DNA from: Rubrivivax sp.
GTDB lineage: Bacteria > Pseudomonadota > Gammaproteobacteria > Burkholderiales > Burkholderiaceae_C
Assembly: GCA_022842305.1 (NCBI GenBank)
Contig: JALHPY010000008.1
Coordinates: forward strand, 1-55,960
Direction: 5' to 3'
DNA: 55,960 nt
Part shown: positions 44,411 through 52,471 of the stretch, piece after piece
How positions within the stretch are numbered: the first letter of the stretch is position 1
How the letters are laid out: the number at the start of each line of letters is the position of its first letter
The notes under the pieces: generated by a model
The model's input: only the letters and a program-made list of their open reading frames with translations
Told to the model about the DNA's origin: nothing
Databases searched by the model: none
Position numbers and translations under genes: made by a program

Positions 44411-44431
44411 GGGCGCTTCGGCGCCCTTTTT
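44411..44431 (+). terminator. Rho-independent terminator of psiF
   Basis: GGGCGC-TTCG-GCGCCC with a UUCG tetraloop followed by five Ts (44427-44431). Confidence 0.85.
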
Positions 44432-44439
44432 CATGCCCT

Positions 44440-44468
44440 CTTGAAAGCGCCCGCACGGCTCCTATCTA
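44440..44468 (+). promoter_or_regulatory. Sigma-32 type heat-shock promoter
   Basis: -35 CTTGAAA (44440-44446), 14-nt spacer, -10 CCTATCTA (44461-44468), which matches CCCATNTA at seven of eight positions. It lies 60 bp before the first of three Hsp20 genes. Confidence 0.72.
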
Positions 44469-44528
44469 CTGCGGCGAGCCGGGCGCAAGGCCGCGACCGG
44501 ACCGCAACCACTGCCACGGAGGTGCCGC

Positions 44529-44981
44529 ATGTACGAATCCCTGCTGAACCGCCCGAACAGCCTGTTCGGGTCTTTCGAACGCCTGCGCTATGAACTCGAC
44601 GACCTGTTTGGCGCCTCGGGTCTGCCCAGCAGCATCCGCTCGGTCGCCCCGGGCAGCTTGCCGGCGGTGAACATCGGCCGCACCCGCAACAGCGTCGAGG
44701 TCTACGCCTTCGCGCCCGGCCTGGACCCGGCGCGCATCGAGGTCACGGTCGACCGCGGCGTGCTGCGCATCGCCGGTGAGCGCGCCAGCGCCATCCCGGC
44801 CGGCAAGGCCAAGGTCAACGTCTATGCGCGCGAGCGCGCCAACGGCAGCTTTGCCCGGGCCATCGCGCTGCCCGACGACGTGGACGCGGCACATGTCAAC
44901 GCCAGCTACCGCGACGGCGTGCTGCAGGTCAGCGTCGCGCGCCGCGAATCGGCCCAACCCACGCGCATCAACGTGCAATGA
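44529..44981 (+). CDS. Hsp20 family small heat-shock protein (1)
   Basis: 150 aa. ATG preceded by GGAGG. N-terminal helix region (MYESLLNRPNSLFGSFERLRYELDDLF), alpha-crystallin domain (residues about 45-140: VNIGRTRNSVEVYAFAPGLDPARIEVTV, YRDGVLQVSVAR), and C-terminal I-x-V motif (RINVQ) used for oligomer contacts. ATP-independent holdase for unfolding proteins. First of three tandem paralogues (33 and 40 bp apart) behind a heat-shock promoter. Confidence 0.93.
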   Translation: MYESLLNRPNSLFGSFERLRYELDDLFGASGLPSSIRSVAPGSLPAVNIGRTRNSVEVYAFAPGLDPARIEVTVDRGVLRIAGERASAIPAGKAKVNVYARERANGSFARAIALPDDVDAAHVNASYRDGVLQVSVARRESAQPTRINVQ

Positions 44982-45014
44982 CGCGTTCAGTGACGCACCC
45001 AGGAGAGAACCATC

Positions 45015-45401
45015 ATGAGCGACACCCTGACCACCAAGACCCCCGCGGCCGCCACTGAAGACCAGAGCGCGCGGGCCGTGCTGCCCGCCTGCGACGTCTA
45101 CGAAGACGAGTCGGGCATCACCCTGCTGGCCGACTTGCCCGGCGTGCCGCGCGACCGACTGGAGCTCAAGGTCGAGGGCGACGCGCTGACCATCGAAGGC
45201 AGCGTGCAGCCGCAGACCCCCGAGAACCTGGAGGCGGTCTACGCCGAACTGCGCGTGCCGCGCTTCCGCCGCAGCTTCACCCTCAGCCGCGAGCTCGACA
45301 GCGCGCGCATCGACGCCAGCCTCAAGGACGGCGTGCTCACGCTGCGCATCCCCAAGCAGGCGCACGCGCAGCCGCGGCGCATCACCGTCAACGTCGGTTG
45401 A
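45015..45401 (+). CDS. Hsp20 family small heat-shock protein (2)
   Basis: 128 aa, the shortest of the three. ATG preceded by AGGAG. Very short N-terminal arm, then the alpha-crystallin domain (CDVYEDESGITLLADLPGVPRDRLELKVEGDALTIEGS, LKDGVLTLRIPKQ) and C-terminal I-x-V (RITVNVG). The GVLTL...K core is closest to the general Hsp20 consensus. It may form mixed oligomers with its neighbours. Confidence 0.94.
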   Translation: MSDTLTTKTPAAATEDQSARAVLPACDVYEDESGITLLADLPGVPRDRLELKVEGDALTIEGSVQPQTPENLEAVYAELRVPRFRRSFTLSRELDSARIDASLKDGVLTLRIPKQAHAQPRRITVNVG

Positions 45402-45441
45402 TGCGGGAGCCGGAGCAGCGCGCACTTCAGGAGATCACACC

Positions 45442-45945
45442 ATGACCAACTTTGCAGAGCAGTTGAAGCAGGGCGCGGGTCAGGCCTGGGAGTCGCTGTC
45501 CGAGGGCTGGCGCGAACTGAGCACGCGCGCCAGCAACGCCCTCACGCGCTTCCGGCCCGAGGCCGCGGCGCCGCAGACGACTGACGCCGACGACGCCTGG
45601 GTACGGCCCGGTCGCTGGGCTTTCCTGGCCGCCGACGTGCTGGACGAGGGCGAGCAGCTGGTGGTGCGCATCGAGGCCCCCGGCATGCGCCGCGAGGACC
45701 TTCAGCTCACCCTGGAGGGCCAGACACTGTCGGTGCAGGGCGAAAAGCGCATCGAGCGCTGCGCCCCTCAGGGTCGCTGGCGCGTGCAGCAGTGCGCCTA
45801 CGGCAGCTTCCGCCGCAGCATCGAGTTGCCGGTGCCGGTGAAGGCCGATCGCATCGAGGCGCAGTACCGCGACGGCGTGCTGCGCATCGCGCTGCCCAAA
45901 GCCGACCACGCGCGGCCGCGGCGCATCGAGGTGCGCAGCGCCTGA
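45442..45945 (+). CDS. Hsp20 family small heat-shock protein (3)
   Basis: 167 aa. ATG preceded by AGGAG. Longer N-terminal arm (MTNFAEQLKQGAGQAWESLSEGWRELSTRASNAL, amphipathic), alpha-crystallin domain (EGEQLVVRIEAPGMRREDLQLTLEGQTLSVQGEKRIE, YRDGVLRIALPKA) and I-x-V end (RRIEVRSA). The arm resembles a membrane-surface helix, as in some class B proteins; this is inference. Last of the cluster, converging on a LysR gene. Confidence 0.93.
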   Translation: MTNFAEQLKQGAGQAWESLSEGWRELSTRASNALTRFRPEAAAPQTTDADDAWVRPGRWAFLAADVLDEGEQLVVRIEAPGMRREDLQLTLEGQTLSVQGEKRIERCAPQGRWRVQQCAYGSFRRSIELPVPVKADRIEAQYRDGVLRIALPKADHARPRRIEVRSA

Positions 45946-45978
45946 ACGCCTGGGCGGCGGGCCGCCGCGGCCCCGGTT

Positions 45979-46893
45979 TCAGCTGGCCGCGGCGGCCCAG
46001 TAGCCCGGGTCGCCGAAGCTGTGCTTGATGAAGTCGATCCACAGGCGCACGCGCAGCGGCAGGTGCTTGCGCTGCGCAAATACGGCGTAGATGCCGTTGG
46101 CGGGCGCGGCATAGTCGGCCAGCAGCACCTGCAGGCGGCCGGCGGCCACGTCCTGCTCCACCTCCCAGGTGCTGCGCCAGGCGATGCCCAGGCCACGCAG
46201 GCACCACTCGTGCAGCACCTGGCCGTCATTGCAGTCCAGCGGGCCGCCCGGGCGCAGGTGCTGGATCTCGCCGTCCACGCTGAAGGCCCAGCCGCGTGAC
46301 TGGCTCACGTCGGAGCTGAGCGTCAGGCAGGCGTGGCGCGTCAGCTCGGCCGGTGTGGCCGGCGTGCCGGCGCGCGCCAGGTAGGCGGGCGCGGCCACGC
46401 ACAGCCGGCGGTTGTCGGCCAGGCGCACGCTCACCAGGCTGCTGTCGGGCAGGTCGCCCACGCGCACGGCGCAGTCGAAGCCTTCGTTCACGATGTCGAC
46501 GACGCGGTCGCTCAGGTTCAGCGACACGCTCACGTCGGGATGCTGGGCAACGAAGCCCGGCACCAGCGGCGCCACGTGGCGGCGGCCGAAGCCGGCCGGC
46601 GCGGTAACCCGCACATGGCCGCTGGCCTTGACGCCGCCGGCGCTGACGCTGGCCTCGGCATTGGCCAGGTCGGCCAGCAGGCGTTGGCAGTCCTCGAGGA
46701 AGGCGCTGCCCTCGTGCGTGAGCGTGATGCGCCGCGTGGTGCGCAGCAGCAGCTTCACGCCCAGGCGTTCTTCCAGCGCGTCGATGCGCCGGCCGATCAC
46801 CGCGGGCGCCACGCCCTCGGCCAGCGCGGCCGTCGTCAGGCTGCCCTTGGTGGCCACGGCGGTGAAGGACTCGATCTGCTTGAGCTTGTCCAT
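45979..46893 (-). CDS. LysR family transcriptional regulator
   Basis: 304 aa. N-terminal winged helix (LKQIESFTAVATKGSLTTAALAEGVAPAVIGRRIDALEERLGVKLLLRTTRRITLT), then a periplasmic-binding-protein-like effector domain (GHVRVTAPAGFGRRHVAPLVPGF, DCAVRVGDLPDSSLVSVRL). It is divergent from the haloacid dehalogenase-malate synthase pair with an 86-bp gap, the typical LysR layout, and so may control that pair, with a small acid as inducer. The gap holds GCGCAT repeats and AT-rich stretches but no site I can fix. Confidence 0.93.
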   Translation of the reverse strand: MDKLKQIESFTAVATKGSLTTAALAEGVAPAVIGRRIDALEERLGVKLLLRTTRRITLTHEGSAFLEDCQRLLADLANAEASVSAGGVKASGHVRVTAPAGFGRRHVAPLVPGFVAQHPDVSVSLNLSDRVVDIVNEGFDCAVRVGDLPDSSLVSVRLADNRRLCVAAPAYLARAGTPATPAELTRHACLTLSSDVSQSRGWAFSVDGEIQHLRPGGPLDCNDGQVLHEWCLRGLGIAWRSTWEVEQDVAAGRLQVLLADYAAPANGIYAVFAQRKHLPLRVRLWIDFIKHSFGDPGYWAAAAS

Positions 46894-46979
46894 TTCAGGC
46901 GCATTATGCGTATCCAGCGCATGAATACAGCACTCATTGAGTACTTAATGGCCACCCACGTATCGAATACAGTCCGGGC

Positions 46980-47690
46980 ATGAAACTCAAGGCCGTTCTG
47001 TTCGACGCCTACGGCACGCTGTTCGACGTGTACAGCGTGGCCTTGCTGGCCGAACAGCTGTTTCCCGGGCAGGGCGAGCGCCTGGCGCAGCTGTGGCGTG
47101 ACAAGCAGATCGAATACACCCGCCTGGTGAGCATGAGCGGCCGCGCCGGCGCAAGCGGCGAAGGCGGCAGCGAGCGCTACCGCCCGTTCTGGGAGCTGAC
47201 GCGCGCCGGCCTGCGCTATGCCGCGCTGAAGCTGCAGCTGACGCTGGACGCCGCGGCCGAAGAGCGGCTGATGAACCAGTACCGGCACCTCAGCGCCTTC
47301 CCCGAGAACCGCGAGGTGCTGACCGAGCTGCACCGGCGCGGTGTGCCCACCGGCATCCTGAGCAACGGCGACCCCGAGATGCTGGGCGTGGCCGTGCGCA
47401 GCGCCGGCTTTGCCGAACTGCTGAACCACGTGCTCAGCGTGCACCCGGTGCGCCGCTACAAGACCGACCCGGCCGCCTACGCGCTGGGAACCGCCGCCCT
47501 GGGCCTGCCGGCGCGCGAGATCCTGTTCGTCAGCAGCAACGCCTGGGACGCCATCGGCGCCACCTGGTTCGGCTACACCACGCTGTGGGTCAACCGCGCC
47601 GGCGCGCCACCCGAACAGCTCGACACCCAACCCACCCACAGCGGGCGCAGCCTGCGTGAGGTGCTGGCCCACTTCCCCCCCGCCCCCTGA
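46980..47690 (+). CDS. Haloacid dehalogenase, type II
   Basis: 236 aa. HAD fold with the type II dehalogenase start KAVLFDAYGTLFDVYS (nucleophilic Asp in DAYGT), the Arg/Gln region EYTRLVSM, motif II GILSNGD, Lys in RRYKTDPAAYALG and the acidic motif FVSSNAWDAIGATWFG. These match L-2-haloacid dehalogenases, which replace a 2-halogen by OH with inversion (for example chloroacetate to glycolate). Malate synthase G follows 21 bp downstream, giving a metabolic link through glyoxylate. The physiological substrate may differ; many HAD type II proteins are promiscuous. Confidence 0.88.
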   Translation: MKLKAVLFDAYGTLFDVYSVALLAEQLFPGQGERLAQLWRDKQIEYTRLVSMSGRAGASGEGGSERYRPFWELTRAGLRYAALKLQLTLDAAAEERLMNQYRHLSAFPENREVLTELHRRGVPTGILSNGDPEMLGVAVRSAGFAELLNHVLSVHPVRRYKTDPAAYALGTAALGLPAREILFVSSNAWDAIGATWFGYTTLWVNRAGAPPEQLDTQPTHSGRSLREVLAHFPPAP

Positions 47691-47711
47691 CGCCTAGAAA
47701 GACCAGACGCC

Positions 47712-49907
47712 ATGCGCACCACCATCCACAGCCTGCAAGTCGACGACATCCTGCACCGCTTCATCGACGACGAAGTGCTGCCCGGCACCGGCATCGCTTC
47801 GGCGCAGTTCTGGGCCGGCTTCGACGCCATCGTGCGCGACCTGGCGCCCAAGAACGCGGCGCTGCTGGCCGAGCGCGACCGGCTGCAAAGCCAGATCGAC
47901 GCCTGGCACCAGGCACACCCGGGACCGATCACCGACATGGCGGCCTACCGCGTCTTCCTCGAGCGCATCGGCTACCTGCAGCCGCAGCCGGCGCAGGTGC
48001 AGGCCACCACGGCGCACGTGGACGCCGAACTCTCGCTGCAGGCCGGCCCGCAACTGGTGGTGCCCATCCTGAACGCGCGCTACGCGCTCAACGCCGCCAA
48101 CGCGCGCTGGGGCTCGCTGTACGACGCGCTGTACGGCACCGACGCCGTGCCCGAAGGCGACGGCGCTGCGCGCGGCCGCGCCTACAACCCGGTGCGCGGT
48201 GCGCGCGTGATCGACTTCGCGCGGCGCTTCCTGGACCAGTCGGCGCCGCTGGGCGAAGGCAGCCACCGCGACAGCGTGGCCTACCGCGTGGACGGCGGGC
48301 ACCTGCTGGTGACGCTGGCCTCGGGCCGCGTGGTCGGCCTGGCCGACCCGTCGCAACTGGCCGGCTTCCGGGGCGACGCCGCCGCGCCGACCTCGGTGCT
48401 GCTGCGCCACCACGGCCTGCACATCGACATCCTTGTCGACCGCACCACGCCCATCGGCAAGGGTGACCGCGCCGGCGTCAGCGACGTGGTGCTGGAAGCC
48501 GCGCTGTCCACCATCCTCGACCTCGAGGACTCGGTGGCCGCGGTCGACGCCGCCGACAAGGTGCTGGGCTACCGCAACTGGCTGGGCATCCTGACCGGCA
48601 CGCTGACCGAACAGGTGAGCAAGGGCGGCAGCAGCTTCACGCGCGGCCTGAACCCCGACCGCCGCTACATGGGCGCGGGCGGAGAAGACGTGATCCTGCA
48701 CGGCCGCAGCCTCATGTTCCTGCGCAACGTGGGCCACCTGATGACCAACCCGGCGGTGCTGTGGGGCAGCGGGCGCGAGATCCCCGAGGGCATCCTCGAC
48801 GCCGTGGTCACCACCACCATCGCGCTGCACGACCTGCAGCGCCGCGGCGCGCTGCCCGACGGCGAGCACGTGGTCAACAGCCGCAGCGGCAGCGTCTACA
48901 TCGTCAAGCCCAAGATGCACGGCCCGGCCGAGGTGGCGTTTGCGGCCGAGCTGTTCGGCCGCGTCGAGAAGATGCTGGGCCTGCCCGAGAGCACGGTGAA
49001 GCTGGGCATCATGGACGAGGAGCGCCGCACCAGCGTCAACCTCAAGGCCTGCATCGCCGCCGCCGCCAGCCGCGTGGCCTTCATCAACACCGGCTTCCTG
49101 GACCGCACTGGCGACGAGATGCACACCGCCATGCTGGCCGGCCCCATGCGCCGCAAGGGCGACATGAAGACCAGCGAATGGATCCAGGCCTATGAGCGCA
49201 ACAACGTGCTGGTGGGCCTGAGCTGCGGCCTGCGCGGCAAGGCGCAGATCGGCAAGGGCATGTGGGCCATGCCCGACCTGATGGCAGCGATGCTGGAGCA
49301 GAAGATCGCCCACCCGCGCGCCGGCGCCAACACCGCCTGGGTGCCCAGCCCGACCGCAGCCACGCTGCACGCGCTGCACTACCACCAGGTCGACGTGGCT
49401 GCGGTGCAGTTGGAGCTGGAGAAGCTCGACGCCGACGCGATGCGCGACGCGCTGCTGAAGGACTTGCTGACGGTGCCCGTGGTGGCCGAAGCCAAGTGGA
49501 CCGCGGCCGAACGCCAGCAGGAGATCGACAACAACGCCCAGGGCATCCTGGGCTATGTGGTGCGCTGGGTCGACCAGGGCGTGGGCTGCTCCAAGGTGCC
49601 CGACATCCACAACGTGGCGCTGATGGAAGACCGCGCCACGCTGCGCATCAGCAGCCAGCACATCGCCAACTGGCTGCACCACGGCGTGGTGACCGAAGCC
49701 CAGGTGCACGAAACCTTCCGCCGCATGGCCGCGGTGGTGGACGGCCAGAACAAGGGCGACCCGCTGTACCAGCCCATGGCAGGCAACTGGGATACCAGCG
49801 CGGCCTACAAGGCAGCGCTGGAGCTGGTGTTCAAGGGCCGTGAGCAGCCCAGCGGCTACACCGAGCCGCTGCTGCATGCGTGGCGGCAGCGGGTGAAGGC
49901 GGGCTGA
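47712..49907 (+). CDS. glcB: Malate synthase G
   Basis: 731 aa, the normal length of the G isoform. Clear family sequence from [19 protein letters not shown] to the C-terminus; catalytic-loop features include [37 protein letters not shown] and [17 protein letters not shown] with the conserved Asp-Glu pair. It condenses glyoxylate with acetyl-CoA to malate. Here it is cotranscribed with a dehalogenase rather than with glcDEF or isocitrate lyase. Confidence 0.97.
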   Translation: MRTTIHSLQVDDILHRFIDDEVLPGTGIASAQFWAGFDAIVRDLAPKNAALLAERDRLQSQIDAWHQAHPGPITDMAAYRVFLERIGYLQPQPAQVQATTAHVDAELSLQAGPQLVVPILNARYALNAANARWGSLYDALYGTDAVPEGDGAARGRAYNPVRGARVIDFARRFLDQSAPLGEGSHRDSVAYRVDGGHLLVTLASGRVVGLADPSQLAGFRGDAAAPTSVLLRHHGLHIDILVDRTTPIGKGDRAGVSDVVLEAALSTILDLEDSVAAVDAADKVLGYRNWLGILTGTLTEQVSKGGSSFTRGLNPDRRYMGAGGEDVILHGRSLMFLRNVGHLMTNPAVLWGSGREIPEGILDAVVTTTIALHDLQRRGALPDGEHVVNSRSGSVYIVKPKMHGPAEVAFAAELFGRVEKMLGLPESTVKLGIMDEERRTSVNLKACIAAAASRVAFINTGFLDRTGDEMHTAMLAGPMRRKGDMKTSEWIQAYERNNVLVGLSCGLRGKAQIGKGMWAMPDLMAAMLEQKIAHPRAGANTAWVPSPTAATLHALHYHQVDVAAVQLELEKLDADAMRDALLKDLLTVPVVAEAKWTAAERQQEIDNNAQGILGYVVRWVDQGVGCSKVPDIHNVALMEDRATLRISSQHIANWLHHGVVTEAQVHETFRRMAAVVDGQNKGDPLYQPMAGNWDTSAAYKAALELVFKGREQPSGYTEPLLHAWRQRVKAG

Positions 49908-49935
49908 TCGACTGGCGGGGGCGGCGTGGGGCGCT

Positions 49936-50310
49936 TCAGCGCGCCGCCGCCTCTCTGGCGCCCTCGCACTTCACGCAGCGCAGCGCCCAGGGCTCGACCT
50001 GCAGGCGGCCGAAGGGGATGCGGCCGTCGCAATCGACGCAGATGCCGTACTCACCGTCGCGCAGCCGCGCCAGTGCCAGCTTGACGGCCGCCAGCTCGCG
50101 CGCCTCGATGTCGATGATGGCCATGTCCAGGCCCAGCTCGTTCTCGCGCTCGGGGGCGTTGTCGGATTCCTGCTCCAGCAGCTCCTGCGCGCGCTCGGCG
50201 CGCGTCAGGCCGCCGCGGTGTTCGGCCAGGCGGGTTTCGATCTGCGCCCGGCGTTGCAGCAAGTCGGCCTCGAGCTGGGCGCGTTGACCGGCCTTCAATA
50301 GGGTGCCCAT
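49936..50310 (-). CDS. DksA/TraR-type C4 zinc-finger protein
   Basis: 124 aa, shorter than DksA (about 150). Coiled-coil helices (LEADLLQRRAQIETRLAEHRG, IDIEARELAAVKLALARL) and a C-terminal four-cysteine zinc site (ICVDCDGRIPFGRLQVEPWALRCVKCEG). The acidic coiled-coil tip DxxDxA of DksA is not present (tip reads EQESDNAPERENELGLDMA), so ppGpp synergy is uncertain. Proteins of this class bind the RNA polymerase secondary channel. Confidence 0.88.
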   Translation of the reverse strand: MGTLLKAGQRAQLEADLLQRRAQIETRLAEHRGGLTRAERAQELLEQESDNAPERENELGLDMAIIDIEARELAAVKLALARLRDGEYGICVDCDGRIPFGRLQVEPWALRCVKCEGAREAAAR

Positions 50311-50410
50311 GGCTGCAGACTCCTGCGATTCGACGTTCCATCTTGCGGCGCGGCCCCCGCCCCGGCCTTGAGGCCGGTCAACTGCGGCGCGTCCCTACAA
50401 TGCGCAATCC

Positions 50411-51649
50411 ATGTCCGACGACCTTTTTCCACGCCAGTGCGACGTGCTCGTCGTCGGTGCCGGCCCGGCCGGCAGCGCCTGTGCCCAGCATCTGGCCGCC
50501 GGCGGGCTGGACGTGCTGCTGGCCGATCAGCACACATTCCCGCGCGACAAGATCTGCGGCGACGGCCTGATTCCCGACACCCACGCGGCGCTGCGCCGCC
50601 TGGGCGTGTACGAGGAAGTGGCGGCGCAGGCACAGCCCGTGCGCCACGTGCGCTGCATCGGCCCCAACGGCCGCCACATCGACGTGCCGGGAACGCTGTC
50701 GGTGCTGCCGCGGCGCACGCTGGACCACATCCTGGTGCGCGCCGCGCAGCGCGCCGGCGCCCGGCTGCTGGCGCCGCTGCGCTTCGAAGCGCCACTGCTG
50801 GACGGTGAGCGCGTGGTCGGCGCGCGCTTCAAGACCGCCGACGGCCCGCACGAGATCAGCGCGCGCTGGGTGGTGCTGGCCACCGGCGCGGTGCCGCAGG
50901 CGCTGTCGGCTGCCGGCCTGTGCGAGCGCCACACGCCCAGCGGCGTGGCGCTGCGCGGCTACGTGCGCCACGAAGGCCTGCGCGACCGCATCACGCAGTT
51001 GCAGATCATCTGGCACCCGCGGCTGCGCGGCGGCTATGGCTGGATCTTTCCGGCACCCGGCGGCGTGTTCAACATCGGCGCCGGCCTCACCGGCAGCCAT
51101 GTGCAGGACGGCAAGGGCAAGGGCCGCATGCAGGACGTCAACCTGCGCGGCATGTTCGACGCCTTCTGCGAGGTCTACCCGCCGGCGGCCGAGCTGATGG
51201 CCGGCGGCGTGCCGCAGGGCGAGATCAAGGGCGCGCCGCTGCGCTGCTCGCTGCAGGGCGCGCGCTGGTCGCGCCCGGGCATGCTGGCCACCGGCGAGGC
51301 CATCGGCAGCACCTACGCCTTCAGCGGCGAAGGCATCGGCAAGGCCATGGAAACCGGCCTGCTGGCGGCCGCGGCGCTGCTGGCCGAGGCCCGCGCCGGC
51401 CAGGTGCCGGCTGACGACAGCGCCGTGCGCCAGGGCTACGAGACCGCGCTGCGCGCTCTGAAGCCGCGCTTCGACCTGTACGAATCGGCCAGCCACGTCA
51501 ACTACCACCCCTGGCTGGCGGATCTGGTGATCTGGCGCGGCCGGCGCAGCCCGCGCATCCTGCAACGGCTGTCGGGCGTGCTCGAGGAAACGCAGAACCC
51601 GGGCCGGCTGTTCAGCTGGAGCGGCATGACCAAGCTGATCCTCGAATGA
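50411..51649 (+). CDS. Geranylgeranyl reductase family FAD oxidoreductase
   Basis: 412 aa. FAD Rossmann motif CDVLVVGAGPAGSACAQHLAAGG, KICGDGLIPDTHAALRRLG (family signature), WVVLATGAVPQALS, and LATGEAIGSTYAFSGEGIGKAMETG for the second FAD contact. Relatives reduce isoprenoid double bonds or act as flavin monooxygenases; no bacteriochlorophyll or archaeal-lipid genes are in view, so the substrate stays open. It starts 101 bp from the divergent DksA-like gene and is followed after 12 bp by a glutamine amidotransferase gene. Confidence 0.85.
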   Translation: MSDDLFPRQCDVLVVGAGPAGSACAQHLAAGGLDVLLADQHTFPRDKICGDGLIPDTHAALRRLGVYEEVAAQAQPVRHVRCIGPNGRHIDVPGTLSVLPRRTLDHILVRAAQRAGARLLAPLRFEAPLLDGERVVGARFKTADGPHEISARWVVLATGAVPQALSAAGLCERHTPSGVALRGYVRHEGLRDRITQLQIIWHPRLRGGYGWIFPAPGGVFNIGAGLTGSHVQDGKGKGRMQDVNLRGMFDAFCEVYPPAAELMAGGVPQGEIKGAPLRCSLQGARWSRPGMLATGEAIGSTYAFSGEGIGKAMETGLLAAAALLAEARAGQVPADDSAVRQGYETALRALKPRFDLYESASHVNYHPWLADLVIWRGRRSPRILQRLSGVLEETQNPGRLFSWSGMTKLILE

Positions 51650-51661
51650 GCCGCTGAGCCC

Positions 51662-52438
51662 ATGTGCCAGCTGCTGGGCATGAACGCCAACACGCCGACC
51701 GACGTGATGTTCAGCTTTGCCGGCCTGGCCACGCGCGCCCACGAGCACAAGGACGGCTTCGGCATCGGCTTCTTCGAGGACCGCGGCCTGCGCCACTTCA
51801 TCGACCACCACAGCGCGCGCAACAGCCCGGTGGCCGACCTGGTGAAGCGCTACCCGATCAAGAGCGACAACGTCATCGCCCACATCCGCAAGGCCACGCA
51901 GGGGCGCATCGCGCTCGAGAACACCCACCCCTACGTGCGCGAACTGTGGGGCCGCTACTGGGTGTTCGCGCACAACGGCGACCTGAAGGGCTTCAACCCG
52001 CGACTGCATGGCGCCTTTCGGCCGGTGGGCGACACCGACAGCGAACGCGCCTTCTGCTGGCTGATGCAGGAGCTGGCCAAGGCCCACGCCGGCGTGCCCA
52101 GCATCGAAGAGCTGAGCTGCACGCTGCGCGAACTGCTGCCGCAGCCGGCGCGGCACGGCACCTTCAACGTGCTGCTGTCCAACGGCCAGGCGCTGTGGGC
52201 GCATTGCTCCACCCACCTGCACGCGCTGCAGCGCCGCCACCCCTTCGGCGCGGCCAAGCTGGCCGACGAAGACCTGCAGGTCGACTTTGCGCCGCTCACC
52301 ACCCCGCAAGACCGCGTCTGCGTCATCGCCACCGAGCCGCTGACCCAGGGCGAGCCCTGGGAAAAGCTGGCGGCGGGCGAGATGCGCGTGTTCGTGGGCG
52401 GGCAAACCGTGGCCGCAGGCCCCTGTAACCGCGTGTAG
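51662..52438 (+). CDS. Class II glutamine amidotransferase (YafJ-like)
   Basis: 258 aa. Cys2 directly after the initiator Met is the N-terminal nucleophile (MCQLLGMNANTPTD). GATase II marks: RAHEHKDGFGIGFFED, NVIAHIRKATQG and WVFAHNGDLKGF. Hydrolyses glutamine to supply ammonia or acts as a stand-alone gamma-glutamyl hydrolase; the acceptor is unknown. Probably cotranscribed with the flavoprotein upstream. Confidence 0.93.
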   Translation: MCQLLGMNANTPTDVMFSFAGLATRAHEHKDGFGIGFFEDRGLRHFIDHHSARNSPVADLVKRYPIKSDNVIAHIRKATQGRIALENTHPYVRELWGRYWVFAHNGDLKGFNPRLHGAFRPVGDTDSERAFCWLMQELAKAHAGVPSIEELSCTLRELLPQPARHGTFNVLLSNGQALWAHCSTHLHALQRRHPFGAAKLADEDLQVDFAPLTTPQDRVCVIATEPLTQGEPWEKLAAGEMRVFVGGQTVAAGPCNRV

Positions 52439-52471
52439 CGCGGCCTGTAGCATGCGGGCCTCGCCAACCCC

